A stretch of 64,000 nt of DNA from Trichothermofontia sichuanensis B231 (GTDB lineage Bacteria > Cyanobacteriota > Cyanobacteriia > B231): NCBI RefSeq assembly GCF_026240635.1, contig NZ_CP110848.1, forward strand, positions 3,553,741 to 3,617,740, read 5' to 3'. The position numbers and the translations under genes are program-made. Below, piece by piece: positions 8,689 through 18,309 of the stretch. The notes beneath the pieces are model-generated. The model was not told the origin of the DNA. It was given only the letters and a program-made list of their open reading frames with translations, and did not search any database. Position 1 is the stretch's first letter. Each line of letters begins with the position of its first letter.

Positions 8689-8795
8689 TATAGTCATTGC
8701 AATTTAGGCTGAAACAATCCCCTCACCCCCAGCCCCTCTCTCGCTCTGGGAGAGGGAAGTGAAGAACTGTATCGTTCTTATTTGGATTGACCATA
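8689..8795 (-). repeat. ~107-bp MITE copy
   Basis: Full-length copy starting TATAGTCATTGCAATTTAGG and ending TTATTTGGATTGACCATA, so inverted relative to the copy at 55161. The central palindrome is CTCTCGCTCTGGGAGAGG. It begins 3 bases beyond the ureD stop codon. Confidence 0.88.
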
Positions 8796-8831
8796 GGCGC
8801 GAGAAGAGTATTTCGCCAGCCATCCAGTTGC

Positions 8832-9500
8832 CTAGAGACTGCCAGACTTCGGTGGATGAAGCGTCTGGATTTTCAACTTACGTCGCTCTAACCAGAGAGG
8901 AATCAATAGCCAAGCGACGATCGTGACCAAGGTCAAGAGACCTGCGCGGCTGACCCAGGCGATCAACGTTGCCAAGGGCACCAGTTTACCGACGAAAAAT
9001 GATAAGCTGACCATCACGGTAGCCCAGGCTGCCGCCCCCGCAAAATTACACAGTAAAAACTGGGGATAGGGCATTTCGGCAATCCCGGCCAGAGGACCCG
9101 CAAAAATGCGTAAGAGGGCAATGAAACGGCCCAGGAAAACGGCACGAGCAGCATTCTGGCTAAATTGACGTTTAACTTCCCACAACTTTGACTCCGGTAG
9201 GTGGAACAAGCGACCAACTAAACGCAGGAATGACCACCCCTGCCACCGGCCTAGCCAATAGCCCAGGTTATCCCCTAGGACGGCCCCACTAATCGCGCTG
9301 CCCAGAACATACCAGTAGTCGAGTTCGCCGCTCCCGGCCAGGAAACCACCCACTAGGGTAATCGTTTCTCCGGGAAGGGGAATGCCCATGTTCTCCAGCA
9401 GAATGCCTGTGAAAACGGCCCCATAGCCATAGTCATGGGCCAGACTCTGAAGGGTTTCAAGGGAAATTAGCTCTAGGGACAAGTCAAAGGCCATGCGCAA
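8832..9500 (-). CDS. DedA-family membrane protein
   Basis: A 222-aa polytopic protein of the DedA/SNARE-associated (VTT) superfamily, whose members act as lipid scramblases or transporters, for example of undecaprenyl phosphate. Recognisable motifs are FTGILLENMGIPLPGE (the amphipathic re-entrant segment with the conserved glutamates), GDNLGYWLGR and FLGRFIALLRIFAGPLAGIAEM (the conserved arginines). Four to five membrane segments follow the usual DedA pattern. The ATG at 9500 is followed by a 12-residue alternative start region (MRMAF); either methionine is possible. It is monocistronic. Confidence 0.9.
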   Translation of the reverse strand: MRMAFDLSLELISLETLQSLAHDYGYGAVFTGILLENMGIPLPGETITLVGGFLAGSGELDYWYVLGSAISGAVLGDNLGYWLGRWQGWSFLRLVGRLFHLPESKLWEVKRQFSQNAARAVFLGRFIALLRIFAGPLAGIAEMPYPQFLLCNFAGAAAWATVMVSLSFFVGKLVPLATLIAWVSRAGLLTLVTIVAWLLIPLWLERRKLKIQTLHPPKSGSL

Positions 9501-9776
9501 CCGTGACCACGAAGGGAACAGGAAACATTATCTTTGAATTTCTTTACATTCTAGCCTGATCCGACTGAGCTTGCGATCGCTGCACGGAGCCGTCGGCGTT
9601 TGACTCAAGTTTGACGCCCCTAAGGCGGCTGCCTAAGAGCGAATTTCACCGGCGCTACTTTCAGTGTGTCTTTCAGCGTATACAGGATCTGGCGAGGGGG
9701 GCTATGCTACCCGTATCTATCCAGTCTCTTAATCTCGTGAACTTGCCGCGATCGTAGGCACGGAGTTCAGTCTTAC

Positions 9777-11153
9777 ATGGTAGCCTTATCCCCCCAAGTG
9801 TTAATGACCCTCCAAACTCTCCAAACGCAAGCGGCGGCGCTCTTACTCTACCAAGGGGTTTGGCACAGTCCGGGGGGGCAAGCCTTCCTTAGGGTATTGG
9901 CAACCATCTGTGCCACGAGCGCCGCGAGCGAACCCGATCGCGATTGCCTCGTTGCCTATGGGCAGTGGTTCCGGACCCTAGCAGCGACCGGAGAGTCTTG
10001 GCCAACTTATCTGATGCACCAGGTATTGCAAGACAATAATCCCTTCAGTCAACAGGCCCAACGCACCCCTCTGACCGACTTATCGCCTGCCCTTGTGGCT
10101 GCTGCCCGTCAGGATCTCGAACATTTACAGGCGATCGCGCAATTGGACTTGGCCGCCCTCAGTCAGTGGGTGCAAACCCGTGCGGATTTAGCGAGTCCCC
10201 CGATCGTCTGGTCAGGGGGTACCCATCCTGCCGTCGCGTCTGCCTCCGACAACCCCTCCATTCTAGAATTAGCCCTGCGTTTCGCCAGCACCACGATCTG
10301 GTCAGAGTTAGTCCCTGAATTAGCGGCGCACTACCGGCAACAAGGGGTTGGGGTATTCGCCCGATCGGCGGCCCTCCGCTGGCAAGGGGGGCAACTGGTG
10401 GAGGTTTCCCATCCCGATCCAGTGCAGGTGCAGGATCTGGTGGGATACGACTGGCAACAGCAGGCGTTGCTACAAAATACCGAGTTTCTCGTCCGCGGCT
10501 ATCGGGCGCTGAATGTCCTACTCTATGGCAGCCGTGGGTCGGGCAAATCCTCCCTGGTGAAATCGCTGCTCCAGGCGGTTGGGCCAGGGGCTTCGCAGCC
10601 GTTTCAACAGCGTGGGTTGCGTCTTATCGAGGTCGACAAATCGGATCTTCAGGATTTACGCGCGATCGTGGCCCAACTGGCAGACGTCCCCCAGAAATTC
10701 ATCCTTTTTGTCGATGACCTCTCCTTTGAGGAAGACGAATCGGCCTACAAATCACTCAAAGTGGTGTTGGAGGGAACGCTCACCGCCCGCCCGCCTAATG
10801 TCGTGGTCTATGCCACCTCTAATCGTCGTCACCTGATCCGGGAATTCCTGGGCGATCGCCCGCTGCCCCGTGAGGCCGATGAAGTCCACGCTTGGGACAC
10901 CGTCCAGGAAAAATTATCCTTTAGCGATCGCTTTGGCTTAACCCTAACCTTCCCCCCAGCGGATCAGGACACCTACCTCCACATCGTGCAGCACTTGGCG
11001 CAACAGGCTGGGATTGGCTTAGCCCCTGCTGAATTGACCGATCGCGCGCTGCAATGGGCCACCCGTCACAATGGGCGATCGGGGCGTACGGCCCGTCAGT
11101 TTATTGACTTCCTGCAGGCGGAATTGGCCCTAGCGCAGGACCACCCCTCCTAA
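9777..11153 (+). CDS. AAA ATPase, DUF815 family
   Basis: A 458-aa cytoplasmic protein. Residues 1-210 are a poorly conserved helical region. The C-terminal half is the DUF815 AAA domain: P-loop GSRGSGKSS (Lys257), Walker B FILFVDDLSF, sensor-1 region VVVYATSNRRHL, and sensor-2-like GRSGRTARQFIDF. DUF815 proteins occur in many bacteria. They are described as AAA+ superfamily members, but I know of no established biochemical role. GGAG at about 9761-9764 is the only ribosome-binding-like element, 12 bases before the ATG. The gene stands alone and converges on pgeF. Confidence 0.82.
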   Translation: MVALSPQVLMTLQTLQTQAAALLLYQGVWHSPGGQAFLRVLATICATSAASEPDRDCLVAYGQWFRTLAATGESWPTYLMHQVLQDNNPFSQQAQRTPLTDLSPALVAAARQDLEHLQAIAQLDLAALSQWVQTRADLASPPIVWSGGTHPAVASASDNPSILELALRFASTTIWSELVPELAAHYRQQGVGVFARSAALRWQGGQLVEVSHPDPVQVQDLVGYDWQQQALLQNTEFLVRGYRALNVLLYGSRGSGKSSLVKSLLQAVGPGASQPFQQRGLRLIEVDKSDLQDLRAIVAQLADVPQKFILFVDDLSFEEDESAYKSLKVVLEGTLTARPPNVVVYATSNRRHLIREFLGDRPLPREADEVHAWDTVQEKLSFSDRFGLTLTFPPADQDTYLHIVQHLAQQAGIGLAPAELTDRALQWATRHNGRSGRTARQFIDFLQAELALAQDHPS

Positions 11154-11270
11154 CGGCGGTACGGGGTAGGCGGGCTTATGCCCGCCAGGGTTGGTGCATT
11201 GGCTCTCGGTACCAACCATCCCAACCCTGTGCGATTGCGGGTCGCGGTGCGATGGGTAGGCATTGTGCTT

Positions 11271-12056
11271 TTAGAGACTCACAATGCCAGACCACTGCAC
11301 CTGCTTTTGACCCGTGCGCCGATAGGAAAAAAAATACTCGGGTTGTTGATAGGTACAATAGGGCGCGATCGCCACTTGTTCGGGTTGCAGACCCAGTTGT
11401 GCCAATTGCAGGGCATTGACCCGTCGCACATCCAACCGCACCCGCCCTGGTTCCGGATCCGGCAGGATCGGCGTATCGGGCAGTTGCCCCAAACTGGTGA
11501 GGAGATCTGTCCTGTCTTCCGCAGTCAATCGGGGCTGGAGGGTAGCCCCCACCTCAGCCGCCACTGCCGTCGCCACTTGGTAGACTGCCCCGGCAATCGC
11601 AGGTCCCAACGCCACCCGGAGATCCGCAATCGCACTACCCTCCCGCTGGAACTGGGCGATCGTCTGGGGCAAAATCTGGGCTGCCGTGCCTCGCCATCCA
11701 GCATGAACTGCCGCCACCTGCCCCGTCTGGCTATCCGCCACTAGGGCTGGCACACAGTCTGCCGTGCAGACCCAAACCGATTCCTGGGGAGCGGCTGTGA
11801 TCAAGCCATCCGCGGGCAAGAGGGACGGGGTAGCCGGGGGCGGGGGAACCGGGTCAATGTCACACGTCTTGAGAACCCGATCGCCGTGGACTTGGCGCAC
11901 CCGATAGGTTTTGGCATCGGGCTGCAAAATCGGAGTTAATTCCTGGGGAGATAGGGATTGAAAGTGCTGGGTAAAAAAACCGTGGGGCCAGCGATCGAGC
12001 AGGGAACACGTCAGGTAGGGGCGGCCATCCCAGGTTTGCCAGTGCCAAGTATGCAT
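11271..12056 (-). CDS. pgeF: Peptidoglycan editing factor PgeF (YfiH/laccase-domain family)
   Basis: Member of the multicopper polyphenol oxidase-like (DUF152) family. E. coli YfiH/PgeF removes mis-incorporated L-Ser from peptidoglycan precursors; other members act as purine nucleosidases. About 261 residues, with the motifs VWVCTADCVPALVAD and AAVHAGWRGTAAQ that supply the zinc and catalytic Cys/His ligands, then LRVALGPAIAGAVYQV. I chose the ATG at 12056; a GTG at 12074 would add six residues. It is divergently transcribed from nblS. Confidence 0.88.
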   Translation of the reverse strand: MHTWHWQTWDGRPYLTCSLLDRWPHGFFTQHFQSLSPQELTPILQPDAKTYRVRQVHGDRVLKTCDIDPVPPPPATPSLLPADGLITAAPQESVWVCTADCVPALVADSQTGQVAAVHAGWRGTAAQILPQTIAQFQREGSAIADLRVALGPAIAGAVYQVATAVAAEVGATLQPRLTAEDRTDLLTSLGQLPDTPILPDPEPGRVRLDVRRVNALQLAQLGLQPEQVAIAPYCTYQQPEYFFSYRRTGQKQVQWSGIVSL

Positions 12057-12205
12057 AGGTAATGGGCCGATCACGTTCGGCAGGGCAAAGAGTCAGTTAT
12101 ATTGAGAAATATAACGGTCATGCGATCCCGGTGCGATCGATATGTGGGCCGTTCCTTATGATTTAGACTCTAAAATGCCCTGTTCCTAGTTGATCCACTC
12201 CGTTA

Positions 12206-14389
12206 TTGGCAACCTTGCTGGCGTTCCTGACGACGATTCGCGACACAATCACCCGCTGGTGGTCGGAGTTTACCGTCCAGACCAAACTGATGGCGGGGGC
12301 AACCCTGTTTGTCTCCTTGCTCATGAGTGGGTTGACGTTTTGGGCGGTGAATACGATTCAGCAAGACGCCCGGCTCAGTGACACCCGTTTTGGCAGTGAT
12401 TTAGGACTGCTCCTCGCCGCGAATGTAGCGCCCTTGGTCTCGGAGGGCAAGCTGACGGAGTTAGCGCACTTCAGTCAGCGCTTCTACGACAGCACCTCCA
12501 GCGTTCGCTATATCCTCTACGCCGATGAGGAGGGGACGATTCGCCTCAGTATTCCCTTCTCGGCCCTTGGTGAAAAGTTTGATGCCCCCGAATCCGGGAC
12601 TAGTCCAAGCCCTGAGCTGCCTTCCCCTCAACCCGTGCGGGCGATTCAGCGGCGGATTCAGTTGCCAGAGAACTACACAACCCACGTCGAATCCCGTAAT
12701 TTCTCAGCCTTGCCCCTAGTGCGCCAGCATAAGACACCGGGCGGTGAGGTTACGGATGTTTTTGTACCCCTGGTTCAGGCGGATCAGTACTTAGGGGTTC
12801 TGGCGATTGGGATTAACCCCAATCCCACCGTGGTTGCCTCCTCCCACCTGACGCGGGATGTGACGATCGCGGTGTTCGTTTCCATCTGGGTTATGGTCAT
12901 CCTGGGGGCAGTATTTAATGCCCTAACGATTACCAAGCCGATTAAAGAATTACTGGTGGGGGTCAAAAACATTGCCGCTGGGAATTTTAAGCAGCGGGTC
13001 GATTTGCCCCTAGGGGGCGAATTGGGAGAACTCATCCTGAGCTTCAATGAGATGGCGGAGCGGCTAGAGCATTATGAAGAGCAAAACATTGAGGAATTAA
13101 CCGCAGAAAAAGCCAAGTTGGAAATCCTTGTTTCCACGATCGCGGATGGGGCGGTCCTGCTTAATAACGAATTACAAATTATCCTGGTTAATCCCACGGC
13201 CCGGCGGTTATTTGGCTGGGAAGGTAAGGATGTGGTGGGCGAAAAAGTCCTGTACCATTTGCCGGTCTCGGCTCAGGTGGAGTTAACGCGTCCGCTGTAT
13301 CAGATGGTGCAGGGAGAGTGTGAAACAGCAGAGTTTCGGATTACGCTGGATGAACCTGCCCGACGCACCATTCGCCTGTTGCTCACCAATGTCCTAGACC
13401 AGGCACGGGAAAATGTCAAAGGGATTGCGATGACGATCCAGGATATTACCCGTGAGGTGGAACTGAACGAGGCCCAAAGTCAATTTATCAGCAACGTTTC
13501 CCACGAGTTACGTACGCCCCTGTTTAATATCAAATCGTTTATTGAAACCCTGCACGAGTTTGGTGATAGTTTAGGCGAGGAAGAGCGCCGGGAATTTTTA
13601 GAAACCGCGAATCACGAAACCGATCGCCTCACCCGGTTAGTGAATGATGTTCTGGATCTTTCCCGGCTGGAGTCCTCACGCCAGTACCACTTCGAGGCGG
13701 TGGATCTGAACATGGCGATCGAGCAAACCTTGCGCAGCCACCAACTCAACGCCAAAGACAAGGGGATTGAACTGACCTATGAAGCTAGCCCTGATCTGCC
13801 GACTGTCCTGGGACACTACGACCTCCTGCTCCAGGTCTTTGCCAACTTGGTGGGTAATGCCTTGAAGTTCACCCCCCGGGGCGGCAAGGTGGTGATTCGG
13901 GCCTACCAACTGTCACCAGAGGAGTCGGGAATTGCGGTGCAGCAGTATCACGAGTTGACTCGCCACACCCCTCAGAGCGGGTCCCTGCCCCCTGAGGCTT
14001 CTGACTTGGCATCGCCCACATTTCCCCACACCTCACTGGCGGCCCCACCGGGATTTGTACGTATCGAAGTTGCCGATACAGGGATTGGCATTGATGCTAA
14101 GGATCTCCATACGATTTTCGATCGCTTTGTGCGGGTCGAGAATCGGGTACATACCCTGGAGGGAACCGGTTTAGGCTTGTCGATCGTGCGCAATATCGTT
14201 GAAAAGCACCACAGTACGGTTCAGGTGGTGAGTGAGGTGGGCGTAGGCACAACGTTTTGGTTTGATCTGGCCGTTTTTCAGGAGCAAACCCCTGCCAATT
14301 CGGGGGGACTGGAGGAGCCTCAGGGCCGGTTGACGGTCGCCACCGAGACGATCGAGGCTGTCCCTGTGGAAAACCATGTTGCGTCCTAG
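12206..14389 (+). CDS. nblS: Sensor histidine kinase NblS (Hik33/DspA type)
   Basis: Membrane sensor kinase that controls high-light, nutrient and low-temperature responses, including phycobilisome degradation, with the RpaB/NblR-type regulators. The 727-aa protein has two membrane segments (about 29-50 and 205-230) flanking a periplasmic domain, then HAMP, then a PAS domain (ILVSTIADGAVLLNNELQIILVNPTA). HisKA follows with phospho-acceptor His433 in NVSHELRTPL, then the HATPase with N box NLVGNALKF, DTGIGI and GTGLGLSIV. The start is an unusual TTG at 12206 (LATLLAFLTTI); homologues begin at the same place. TAAAAT at 12171-12176 may be a -10 element. The last 14 bases overlap the glycosyltransferase gene. 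Confidence 0.9.
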   Translation: MATLLAFLTTIRDTITRWWSEFTVQTKLMAGATLFVSLLMSGLTFWAVNTIQQDARLSDTRFGSDLGLLLAANVAPLVSEGKLTELAHFSQRFYDSTSSVRYILYADEEGTIRLSIPFSALGEKFDAPESGTSPSPELPSPQPVRAIQRRIQLPENYTTHVESRNFSALPLVRQHKTPGGEVTDVFVPLVQADQYLGVLAIGINPNPTVVASSHLTRDVTIAVFVSIWVMVILGAVFNALTITKPIKELLVGVKNIAAGNFKQRVDLPLGGELGELILSFNEMAERLEHYEEQNIEELTAEKAKLEILVSTIADGAVLLNNELQIILVNPTARRLFGWEGKDVVGEKVLYHLPVSAQVELTRPLYQMVQGECETAEFRITLDEPARRTIRLLLTNVLDQARENVKGIAMTIQDITREVELNEAQSQFISNVSHELRTPLFNIKSFIETLHEFGDSLGEEERREFLETANHETDRLTRLVNDVLDLSRLESSRQYHFEAVDLNMAIEQTLRSHQLNAKDKGIELTYEASPDLPTVLGHYDLLLQVFANLVGNALKFTPRGGKVVIRAYQLSPEESGIAVQQYHELTRHTPQSGSLPPEASDLASPTFPHTSLAAPPGFVRIEVADTGIGIDAKDLHTIFDRFVRVENRVHTLEGTGLGLSIVRNIVEKHHSTVQVVSEVGVGTTFWFDLAVFQEQTPANSGGLEEPQGRLTVATETIEAVPVENHVAS

Positions 14390-15527
14390 TCCTGCGGGTC
14401 TACTGATCAATCTGGCGTTTTTAAGTCGGCGGCCAACGGGGCACACGAATTATGCCTTGCAGGTGTTGCCTTATTTGGCAGCGTTGCAGCCGCAGGTACT
14501 GGTTCCTGCCGATCAGATCGAACAGTTAGCCCCCCTAGGCGCCCACCCAAGTGCCAAGACAATCGGGCCAGCAGCGGTGTCAATCCCCCCTTGGGAAAGC
14601 TATGCGATCGCGAGCAATATGACGCCGGATCAGAGGACGTGGGGACATCTGCGGCGGTTGGTCTGGACACAGGTTCGCCTGCCAGCAATTTACCGATCGA
14701 CCCATGCGAACCTCCTGTTTTCCCCGATTCCAGAGGCCCCACTGGATACCAACTGCCGGTTTGTTGTGACGGTCCATGATCTGATCCCCTTGCACTTTGG
14801 CGGACGCTGGTCGCGACTGGCAACCTATTTCCGTTACTATGTCCCCCGTGTGTTAGAGCAGGCGGTGCACATTCTCTGCAATTCCCAAGCAACGATGCAG
14901 GACGTGCAATCTACCTTTGGGATTCCAGCCGACAAGCTAACGGTTACCCCCTTAGGCTATGACGATCGCCATTTTCGTGATTTAGCCCTGCCCACGGGGA
15001 ATTATTTTCTATGCCTGGGGCGGCACGATCGCTATAAAAATATCCCCCGCTTGATCAATGCGTTTGCAGCATTGGCCGATCCAGATTGCGAGCTATGGCT
15101 CGCGGGTCCCAGCGATCGCCGCTATACACCGGCCTTGCACGCCCAAGTTGCCGCCCTCAACCTTCAGCAGCAGGTCAAGTTTCTGGACTACGTGCCCTAT
15201 GCAGACTTACCACGGCTACTGGGACAGGCGATCGCCCTGGTTTTCCCCAGTCTGTATGAAGGCTTTGGCCTACCCGTCCTGGAAGCGATGGCCTGCGGCA
15301 CCCCTGTGATCACCTCCGATTGCTCTGCCCTGCCAGAGGTCGCCGGGGACGCTGCCCTTTTGGTGAATCCCCACATTGAAGGGGAAATTACTGAGGCGAT
15401 GCGTGGGTTGTTAGCTGATGCCAATTTGCGATCGCGCCTGCGACAAGCCGGTTTAGCACGGGTCCAGGGGTTCAGTTGGGCTAAGACGGGGGCAATCACC
15501 AGGGAGGTGCTTCAGCGCTATTTGTAA
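14376..15527 (+). CDS. Glycosyltransferase family 4 (GT-B fold)
   Basis: A 383-aa cytoplasmic glycosyltransferase probably making a cell-surface polysaccharide or glycolipid. The N-terminal donor-independent domain begins LINLAFLSRRPTGHTNYALQ. The C-terminal domain has GRHDRYKNIPRLINAF and the nucleotide-sugar binding EX7E motif in SLYEGFGLPVLEAMACGTP followed by ALPEVAGDAA. The ATG lies inside the end of nblS (14-base overlap), so the gene is probably translated by coupling to it. Acceptor and sugar cannot be told from sequence. Whether its link with the light-stress kinase is functional or accidental is unknown. Confidence 0.88.
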   Translation: MLRPSPAGLLINLAFLSRRPTGHTNYALQVLPYLAALQPQVLVPADQIEQLAPLGAHPSAKTIGPAAVSIPPWESYAIASNMTPDQRTWGHLRRLVWTQVRLPAIYRSTHANLLFSPIPEAPLDTNCRFVVTVHDLIPLHFGGRWSRLATYFRYYVPRVLEQAVHILCNSQATMQDVQSTFGIPADKLTVTPLGYDDRHFRDLALPTGNYFLCLGRHDRYKNIPRLINAFAALADPDCELWLAGPSDRRYTPALHAQVAALNLQQQVKFLDYVPYADLPRLLGQAIALVFPSLYEGFGLPVLEAMACGTPVITSDCSALPEVAGDAALLVNPHIEGEITEAMRGLLADANLRSRLRQAGLARVQGFSWAKTGAITREVLQRYL

Positions 15528-15528
15528 T

Positions 15529-15690
15529 TATAGCCGTTGCAATTTAGCCTGAGACAGCGCCCTCACCCCCAGTCCCTCTCCCAGAGCGAGAGAGGGGAGT
15601 AAAAACTGTATCGTTCTTATTTGGATTGGCCAATCGTTCTTATTTAGATTGACCATAACTGTGTACTGCGTAAATTAGGTAAAGGCTGTA
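15529..15690 (-). repeat. MITE copy joined to one outer inverted-repeat end
   Basis: The ~107-bp core starts TATAGCCGTTGCAATTTAGC. Its far end is duplicated: ATCGTTCTTATTTGGATTGG is followed by ATCGTTCTTATTTAGATTGA, ending in CCATA at 15657. The outer repeat follows directly, from about 15656 to 15690 (ACTGTGTACTGCGTAAATTA to AAAGGCTGTA). Together with 7498-7717 it shows that core and outer repeat are contiguous parts of one element. The rest of the gap up to leuC (15691-15871) holds only a TACAAT -10-like hexamer at about 15813-15820. Confidence 0.82.
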
Positions 15691-15871
15691 ATTAGACCGC
15701 GCTCATGCAACTCCGGCCCGAGCCAACGAGGCCCATCCAACCGTCTACCCCTCACCTGTTGCACAGCAATCACACAGCCAATTCGCTAATCCGGCGGCAA
15801 TCAAAAGTTCCCAGTACAATAGAGGCGGCATTCAGTCATTGGCAACAATTGGCAATACACGATCGATCCCT

Positions 15872-17275
15872 ATGAGCAAAGGCACTCTCTTCGACAAAGT
15901 TTGGGAACTCCATACTGTGGGTATCCTGCCCTCCGGCCAAACCCAATTGTTTATTGGGCTACACCTGATCCACGAGGTCACCAGCCCCCAAGCCTTTGCC
16001 ATGCTGCGCGATCGCGGCCTGAAAGTGCTCTTTCCCCAACGCACGCTCGCCACGGTCGATCACATCGTCCCTACCGACAACCAGGCCCGTCCCTTCGCCG
16101 ACGACTTGGCCGAAGAAATGATGCAGGCCCTGGAACAGAACTGCCAGGCGCATGGGATTACGTTTTATAACATCGGTTCTGGCAACCAGGGGATTGTCCA
16201 TGTGATTGCACCTGAATTAGGCTTGACCCAACCGGGGATGACGATCGCCTGCGGGGATAGTCACACCTCCACCCACGGGGCCTTTGGCGCGATCGCCTTT
16301 GGCATTGGCACCAGCCAAGTTCGAGATGTCCTGGCTTCCCAAACCCTGGCCCTAAGTAAACTCAAGGTACGGCGCATCGAAGTTAACGGCACCCTGAAAC
16401 CAGGGGTCTACGCTAAAGATGTGATTTTGCACATCATCCGCAAGTTGGGGGTCAAGGGTGGCGTGGGCTACGCCTATGAGTTTGCCGGGATCACGTTTGA
16501 GCAGATGAGCATGGAAGAACGCATGACCGTCTGCAACATGGCGATCGAAGGCGGTGCCCGCTGCGGCTACGTGAACCCCGATCAGGTGACTTTTGAGTAT
16601 CTCAAGGATCGAGATTTTGCCCCCAAAGGAGCCGACTGGGACAAGGCCGTCGCCTGGTGGCAACAGATTGCCAGTGATGTGGATGCCGAATACGATGATA
16701 TTGTCGTCATCGACGCTGCCGCGATTCCTCCCACCGTCACCTGGGGCATTACCCCCGGCCAGGGGATTGGCGTGGATGAGTGTGTCCCTACCCCCGCAGA
16801 GTTGCCAGAATCCGAACGGGCGATCGCCGAAGAAGCCTATCAATACATGGACTTGACCCCTGGCAAGCCCATCCAGGGTACCCCCGTCGATGTTTGTTTT
16901 ATCGGCAGTTGCACCAACGGTCGCCTCAGTGATCTGCGGGAAGCTGCCCGATTCGCCAAAGGCCGCCAAGTGGCTCCAGGGGTGAAGGCATTCGTTGTCC
17001 CGGGGTCCGAGCGAGTCAAGCGGGAAGCCGAGGCCGAAGGCTTAGACCAAATTTTTCAGGCAGCAGGCTTTGAGTGGCGGGAACCGGGCTGCTCCATGTG
17101 CCTCGCCATGAACCCCGATAAACTCCAGGGACGGCAACTGAGTGCCTCCTCCTCCAACCGCAACTTTAAGGGCCGCCAGGGATCAGCCGCTGGTCGCACT
17201 TTGCTCATGAGTCCAGCCATGGTGGTGGCTGCTGCGGTAACGGGTAAGGTAACGGATGTACGCACACTCCTTTAA
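15872..17275 (+). CDS. leuC: 3-isopropylmalate dehydratase large subunit
   Basis: Large subunit of isopropylmalate isomerase, an aconitase-type 4Fe-4S enzyme of leucine synthesis; with the citramalate route it can also process citramalate. The 467-aa protein starts [14 protein letters not shown], which is why I prefer the ATG at 15872 over an upstream TTG. Cluster ligands are visible in [10 protein letters not shown] and [11 protein letters not shown], and the substrate loop is [23 protein letters not shown]. The small-subunit gene leuD, normally adjacent, is absent: only 176 bases separate the stop from an IS1-family element, and no leuD fragment is visible on either side. Confidence 0.96.
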   Translation: MSKGTLFDKVWELHTVGILPSGQTQLFIGLHLIHEVTSPQAFAMLRDRGLKVLFPQRTLATVDHIVPTDNQARPFADDLAEEMMQALEQNCQAHGITFYNIGSGNQGIVHVIAPELGLTQPGMTIACGDSHTSTHGAFGAIAFGIGTSQVRDVLASQTLALSKLKVRRIEVNGTLKPGVYAKDVILHIIRKLGVKGGVGYAYEFAGITFEQMSMEERMTVCNMAIEGGARCGYVNPDQVTFEYLKDRDFAPKGADWDKAVAWWQQIASDVDAEYDDIVVIDAAAIPPTVTWGITPGQGIGVDECVPTPAELPESERAIAEEAYQYMDLTPGKPIQGTPVDVCFIGSCTNGRLSDLREAARFAKGRQVAPGVKAFVVPGSERVKREAEAEGLDQIFQAAGFEWREPGCSMCLAMNPDKLQGRQLSASSSNRNFKGRQGSAAGRTLLMSPAMVVAAAVTGKVTDVRTLL

Positions 17276-17360
17276 TGCCATACATCCTGCCTTCAGAGAC
17301 TTGGGAAAGGCTATATTGCCGGACAGAATCAGGTTCCTGCTGTGCCGGCTCCATAAAAAA

Positions 17361-17395
17361 TAAAAAACGCTCTCTGCATCGCGTTAGCAGAGAGC
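17361..17395 (-). terminator. Possible intrinsic terminator reading leftward
   Basis: Arms GCTCTCTGC (17369-17377) and GCAGAGAGC (17387-17395) form a 9-bp hairpin. On the minus strand it is followed by GTTTTTTATTTTTTATGG. As oriented it would stop leftward transcription, for example from the DUF1830 side before the IS arrived, rather than end leuC. On the plus strand the A-rich tract precedes it. Confidence 0.5.
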
Positions 17396-17443
17396 AGTCA
17401 AGGGATAGAGAAATCGAGGTTAGGCTTTTCTATATCGACAGAG

Positions 17444-18264
17444 GAAAATCGGAGAGTTTCAAGTAAATAATGATATTCTATAATAGACTATAAAAGTCTA
17501 CCATCAAGCGTCAAGGATAGTCCAATGGCAGAGTGTTGCGTCAAGTGTGGTCACCCGCATGTGGTCAAGAATGGCTTCGTAGCTGGACGCCAACGCTTCA
17601 AGTGTAAGTCCTGTCACTACCAGTTCACAACTGAGAAGCTAGAGCGAGGTAAACCCCTATGGATGAAGTTAGAAGCGGTTCTACTCTATATTAGTGGTCT
17701 GTCCCTGAATGCCATTGCTGAGAACTTGGATGTATCGGCTCAGGCGGTGTTGAACTGGGTTCGCGACTTTGCTAGGGCCAATATTGAGAAGCCGGAACCG
17801 GGCAAAGTGGTTGTCGTGGAGTTAGATGAGTTCTGGCATTTCGTCGAGTCAAAAAAAACCGAATATGGATCTGGAAAGCGTATGACCGTGATCATGGGCA
17901 ACTTATTGACTGGGAATTGGGAAATCGTGATTGTGAGACTGTAGAGAGACTGCTGGAACGCTTAGCACAGTGGCAAGTTACGGTTTACTGCACCGATGGT
18001 TGGCAGGGCTTTGAATCCCTGCTGGACGAGCATCCGGATGCTTATCATGTCGCAACTAAGACTGAAACGAAGGCGATCGAACGGAACAACTCAGATCACC
18101 GTCATTGGTTTGCTCGCTTTAAGCGGAAAAGCAAGGTTGTCTCCAAAAGTCTGGAAATGGTCGATCTGACAATGGCACTATTTGCAAAGTTTCGCGTCAA
18201 TGGCAATATTGAGTTACTGCGAAATTGGAAGCTATCATTACTTGCTTGAAACTCTCGAAAATCG
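17444..18264 (+). mobile_element. Complete IS1-family insertion sequence with 8-bp target duplication
   Basis: The element spans 17452-18256 (805 bp). Its left end GAGAGTTTCAAGTAAATAATGATA and right end (inverted, GAGAGTTTCAAGCAAGTAATGATA) match at 22 of 24 positions. Both are flanked by GAAAATCG (17444-17451 and 18257-18264), an 8-bp target-site duplication of the size expected for IS1-family transposition. Size, inverted repeats, intact reading frames and duplication all point to a recent insertion. Confidence 0.93.
17525..18249 (+). CDS. IS1-family transposase, two frames joined by -1 frameshifting
   Basis: The first frame (17525-17944) encodes an InsA-like zinc-finger and helix-turn-helix region (CVKCGHPHVVKNG, CKSCHYQF, LSLNAIAENLDVSAQAV) and the first catalytic Asp in VVVELDEFWHFV. 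A run of eight A at 17851-17858 follows. Slipping back one base there reads on as KKNRIWIWKAYDRDHGQLID into the second frame, which supplies YCTDGW and ERNNSDHRH (second Asp and Glu) and ends at 18249. The fused product is about 241 aa. An A-run slippery site is the established IS1 mechanism, so this is a normal, probably active, transposase and not a broken gene. Confidence 0.9.
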
Positions 18265-18309
18265 GTATCTTCAGTATCTTATGAATCAGGGCCGTCAAAA
18301 GCAGTGGCA

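Noticed and set aside
12206-12210. TTG start of nblS as a sign of a broken gene
   Set aside because: The conserved N terminus begins exactly there, no better start exists upstream in frame, and all kinase motifs are intact.
16352-16969. Antisense frame of 205 codons inside leuC
   Set aside because: Shadow of the well-conserved LeuC sequence, with no start signal or recognisable domain.
17275-17466. A leuD fragment after leuC
   Set aside because: The 62-codon frame there shows no LeuD similarity and mostly consists of A-rich and hairpin sequence.
17525-18249. A transposase pseudogene split by a frameshift
   Set aside because: The two frames meet at an A8 slippery run, the known IS1 mechanism for a fused product, and element ends and target duplication are intact.
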